DNA from: CAWCDJ01 sp963794265
GTDB taxonomy: Bacteria; Acidobacteriota; Terriglobia; Bryobacterales; Bryobacteraceae
Direction of reading: 5' to 3'
Assembly: GCA_963794265.1 (NCBI GenBank)
Contig: CAWCDJ010000005.1
Location: 620,001-684,000, forward strand
DNA: 64,000 nt
The translations under genes were made by a program, and so were the position numbers. Position 1 is the first letter of the stretch. Each line of letters starts with the position of its first letter. Of this stretch, positions 62,755 through 64,000 are shown one piece after another. The notes below the pieces were generated by a model, which had not been told where the DNA came from, ran no database searches, and saw only the letters and a program-made list of their open reading frames with translations.

Positions 62755-63722
62755 CGATTGGCCGCGAACTTCCAGGCATGGTCCACGACGGTTCGAAGGT
62801 CGGTGTAGCGCGGGTTCCAACCCAGGCGGGCGCGGAGCTTGTCCGGCGCGGCCACCAGCGCCGGCGGGTCGCCTTCGCGGCGCGGACCGACGACGTAGGG
62901 CACCTTGCGGCCGGTCACTTCCTCCACCGCGCGGATCACTTCCAGCACGCTGTGGCCGGTGCCGGTCCCGACGTTGAACTGATCGGACTCGCCTCCGTTC
63001 AACAGATGCTCGACCGCCAGGATATGGGCCTGCGCCAGGTCGTCCACATGAATGTAATCGCGGATGCAGGTGCCGTCCGGCGTAGGGTAATCGTCACCGA
63101 ACACGGTAATCGGCTCGCCGGTTTTCACGGCGCGCAGGATCAGCGGGATGAGGTGGGTCTCGGGCTCGTGCTCTTCGCCGAGATGGCCTTCCGGGTCGGC
63201 GCCCGAAGCGTTGAAATAGCGCAGGCAGACACTGGTCAGATGGTGCACCTCGTCGAACCAGTGGAGCAGCCGCTCGACCATCACCTTCGATTCGCCGTAC
63301 GGATTGACGGGCTGGATCGGGAACGTCTCCACAATCGGCGCGGTGTGCGGATTTCCATAGACCGCGGCGGTGGAAGAAAATACCATGTGCCGGACATTGT
63401 TCTGCATCATGGCTTCCAGCAGCGAGAGCGAGCCGCACACGTTATTCGAAAAGTAGCGGCCGGGCTCACGCATGGATTCGCCGACCGCGATGAAGGCGGC
63501 AAAGTGAATGACGGCGTCGGGGCGCCTCTGCCGCATGAGTTCCGCGAGAGCGCTGGTCTCGCGCAAGTTGAATTGGAACAGCCGGTTGGGCGGGACATTG
63601 TGCCGGTATCCTTTCGAGAGGTCGTCGACGATTACGACGTCATAACCCTGCTCGAGCAGAAGCCGGACGGTATGCGCGCCGATATAGCCCGCGCCGCCGG
63701 TGACCATGATTTTTGCTGGCAT
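62751..63722 (-). CDS. galE: UDP-glucose 4-epimerase
   Basis: This 323-residue short-chain dehydrogenase interconverts UDP-glucose and UDP-galactose. It has the NAD-binding TGGAGYIGAH, the catalytic SSTAAVYG and YGESK (Tyr and Lys), and the substrate segment YFNASGADP. The ATG at 63722 fits the family N-terminus better than one 11 codons upstream. TACAAT lies 9 bases before it. It converges with the cytochrome peroxidase gene and is divergent from the truncated last gene. Confidence 0.95.
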   Translation of the reverse strand: MPAKIMVTGGAGYIGAHTVRLLLEQGYDVVIVDDLSKGYRHNVPPNRLFQFNLRETSALAELMRQRRPDAVIHFAAFIAVGESMREPGRYFSNNVCGSLSLLEAMMQNNVRHMVFSSTAAVYGNPHTAPIVETFPIQPVNPYGESKVMVERLLHWFDEVHHLTSVCLRYFNASGADPEGHLGEEHEPETHLIPLILRAVKTGEPITVFGDDYPTPDGTCIRDYIHVDDLAQAHILAVEHLLNGGESDQFNVGTGTGHSVLEVIRAVEEVTGRKVPYVVGPRREGDPPALVAAPDKLRARLGWNPRYTDLRTVVDHAWKFAANR

Positions 63723-63731
63723 CCAGACTCG

Positions 63732-63737
63732 ATTGTA
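63732..63737 (-). promoter_or_regulatory. -10-like box 9 nt before galE
   Basis: TACAAT on the minus strand is followed by nine bases and the galE ATG, with no convincing Shine-Dalgarno sequence. The spacing matches that of fabZ. Confidence 0.4.
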
Positions 63738-63829
63738 GTAGCATGACGGTTCCACGCCAAACCGTGCGCGCCTTTACGGTTGCAATCCACCCCCTCGGGA
63801 TCTCATGATGAAAGCGCGGCGGCAAAACA

Positions 63830-64000
63830 GTGAATCTAGCTCCCATTGCGCTGTTGGCGGTCGCGGGAACGATCCTTCCCGCGCAGGATCTCCCTCAGTG
63901 GGTCTTGAACCTGGCCCGGGTCAAGCGGCAGGCGCGCGCCAATTTCGTACAACTGCCCGACTATGCGTGTCACGAGACCGTCGAGCGCTACGCCAGAGAG
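63830..64000 (+). CDS. Exported protein of unknown function, cut by the window end
   Basis: A GTG opens a frame that runs to the end of the window (57 codons visible). It begins with a signal-like stretch (APIALLAVAGTILPAQD). NLARVKRQARANFVQLPDYA and CHETVERYARE follow, a pattern I associate with exported acidobacterial proteins whose N-termini read roughly LPNYTC-x-ETIER. No ribosome site is obvious. The rest of the gene lies outside the window, so no function is offered. Confidence 0.5.
   Translation, partial: MNLAPIALLAVAGTILPAQDLPQWVLNLARVKRQARANFVQLPDYACHETVERYARE

Overview
The window is a high-GC chromosomal segment of a Gram-negative bacterium, most likely an acidobacterium of the Solibacter/Bryobacter type. 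Four things point that way: an exported protein with the C-terminal domain first described from Solibacter (54060-56030); several ASPIC/UnbV (CRTAC1-like) FG-GAP proteins; a membrane regulator-like protein whose N-terminal domain is common in acidobacterial sensors; and a long GC-rich intergenic palindrome of REP type. Lipid A genes, a TonB-like protein and an outer-membrane barrel show a diderm envelope. There is no rRNA, no convincing complete tRNA, no CRISPR array, no transposase and no phage gene. The taxonomic placement is inference from gene content.

Layout. 0-6.7 kb: a DinB-like protein, the succinate dehydrogenase operon sdhCAB, a glycine-zipper envelope protein on the other strand, then dusB-rnhA. 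6.7-12.4 kb: an HlyD-type adaptor facing a minus-strand group (ppx, a nucleotidyltransferase, a TIM-barrel isomerase) and an M20 peptidase. 12.4-16.6 kb: an envelope operon fabZ-lpxA-lpxI-oxidoreductase-tonB in which fabZ carries an apparent one-base frameshift. 16.8-23.4 kb: a FliA-like sigma factor, a cold-shock gene with its terminator, a large palindromic repeat, and thiL-methyltransferase-sugar kinase-murJ-zinc ribbon. 23.4-31 kb: an outer-membrane barrel, Rieske-mutM, guaB, a secreted esterase and a PQQ-like propeller. 31-36 kb: a GH53 galactanase divergent from a one-pass membrane protein with two malectin domains, then a TMTC-like glycosyltransferase. 36-47 kb: a tightly coupled operon (TPR/FG-GAP protein, membrane pentaheme cytochrome, CRTAC1 protein) divergent from a NarL-type two-component pair coupled to a second, Tat-exported CRTAC1 protein. 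47-54 kb: rmuC, a STAS protein, a UvrC-like protein lacking its nuclease half, an aldo/keto reductase, thrS, and an ECF sigma/anti-sigma pair. 54-64 kb: the Solibacter-type surface protein, pyrE, an AT-rich stretch with a cluster of DnaA-box-like sites, an exported methyltransferase, an orphan histidine kinase, a lipoprotein, bshA, a MauG-like dihaem protein, galE and a truncated final gene.

Two gene sets are the best candidates for undescribed biology. The first is the 37.5-47 kb locus, where exported beta-propeller proteins, a five-haem membrane cytochrome and a two-component system form two divergent, translationally coupled units. The second is the GH53/malectin pair at 31-34 kb, where tandem 13-bp repeats sit directly upstream of a good sigma-70 promoter. 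At DNA level, several start codons without a Shine-Dalgarno sequence lie 6-9 nt after a -10-like hexamer, suggesting leaderless transcripts. One such hexamer is shared back to back by fabZ and the M20 peptidase. A 23-nt palindromic repeat occurs three times, once inside the signal-peptide region of a CRTAC1 gene.
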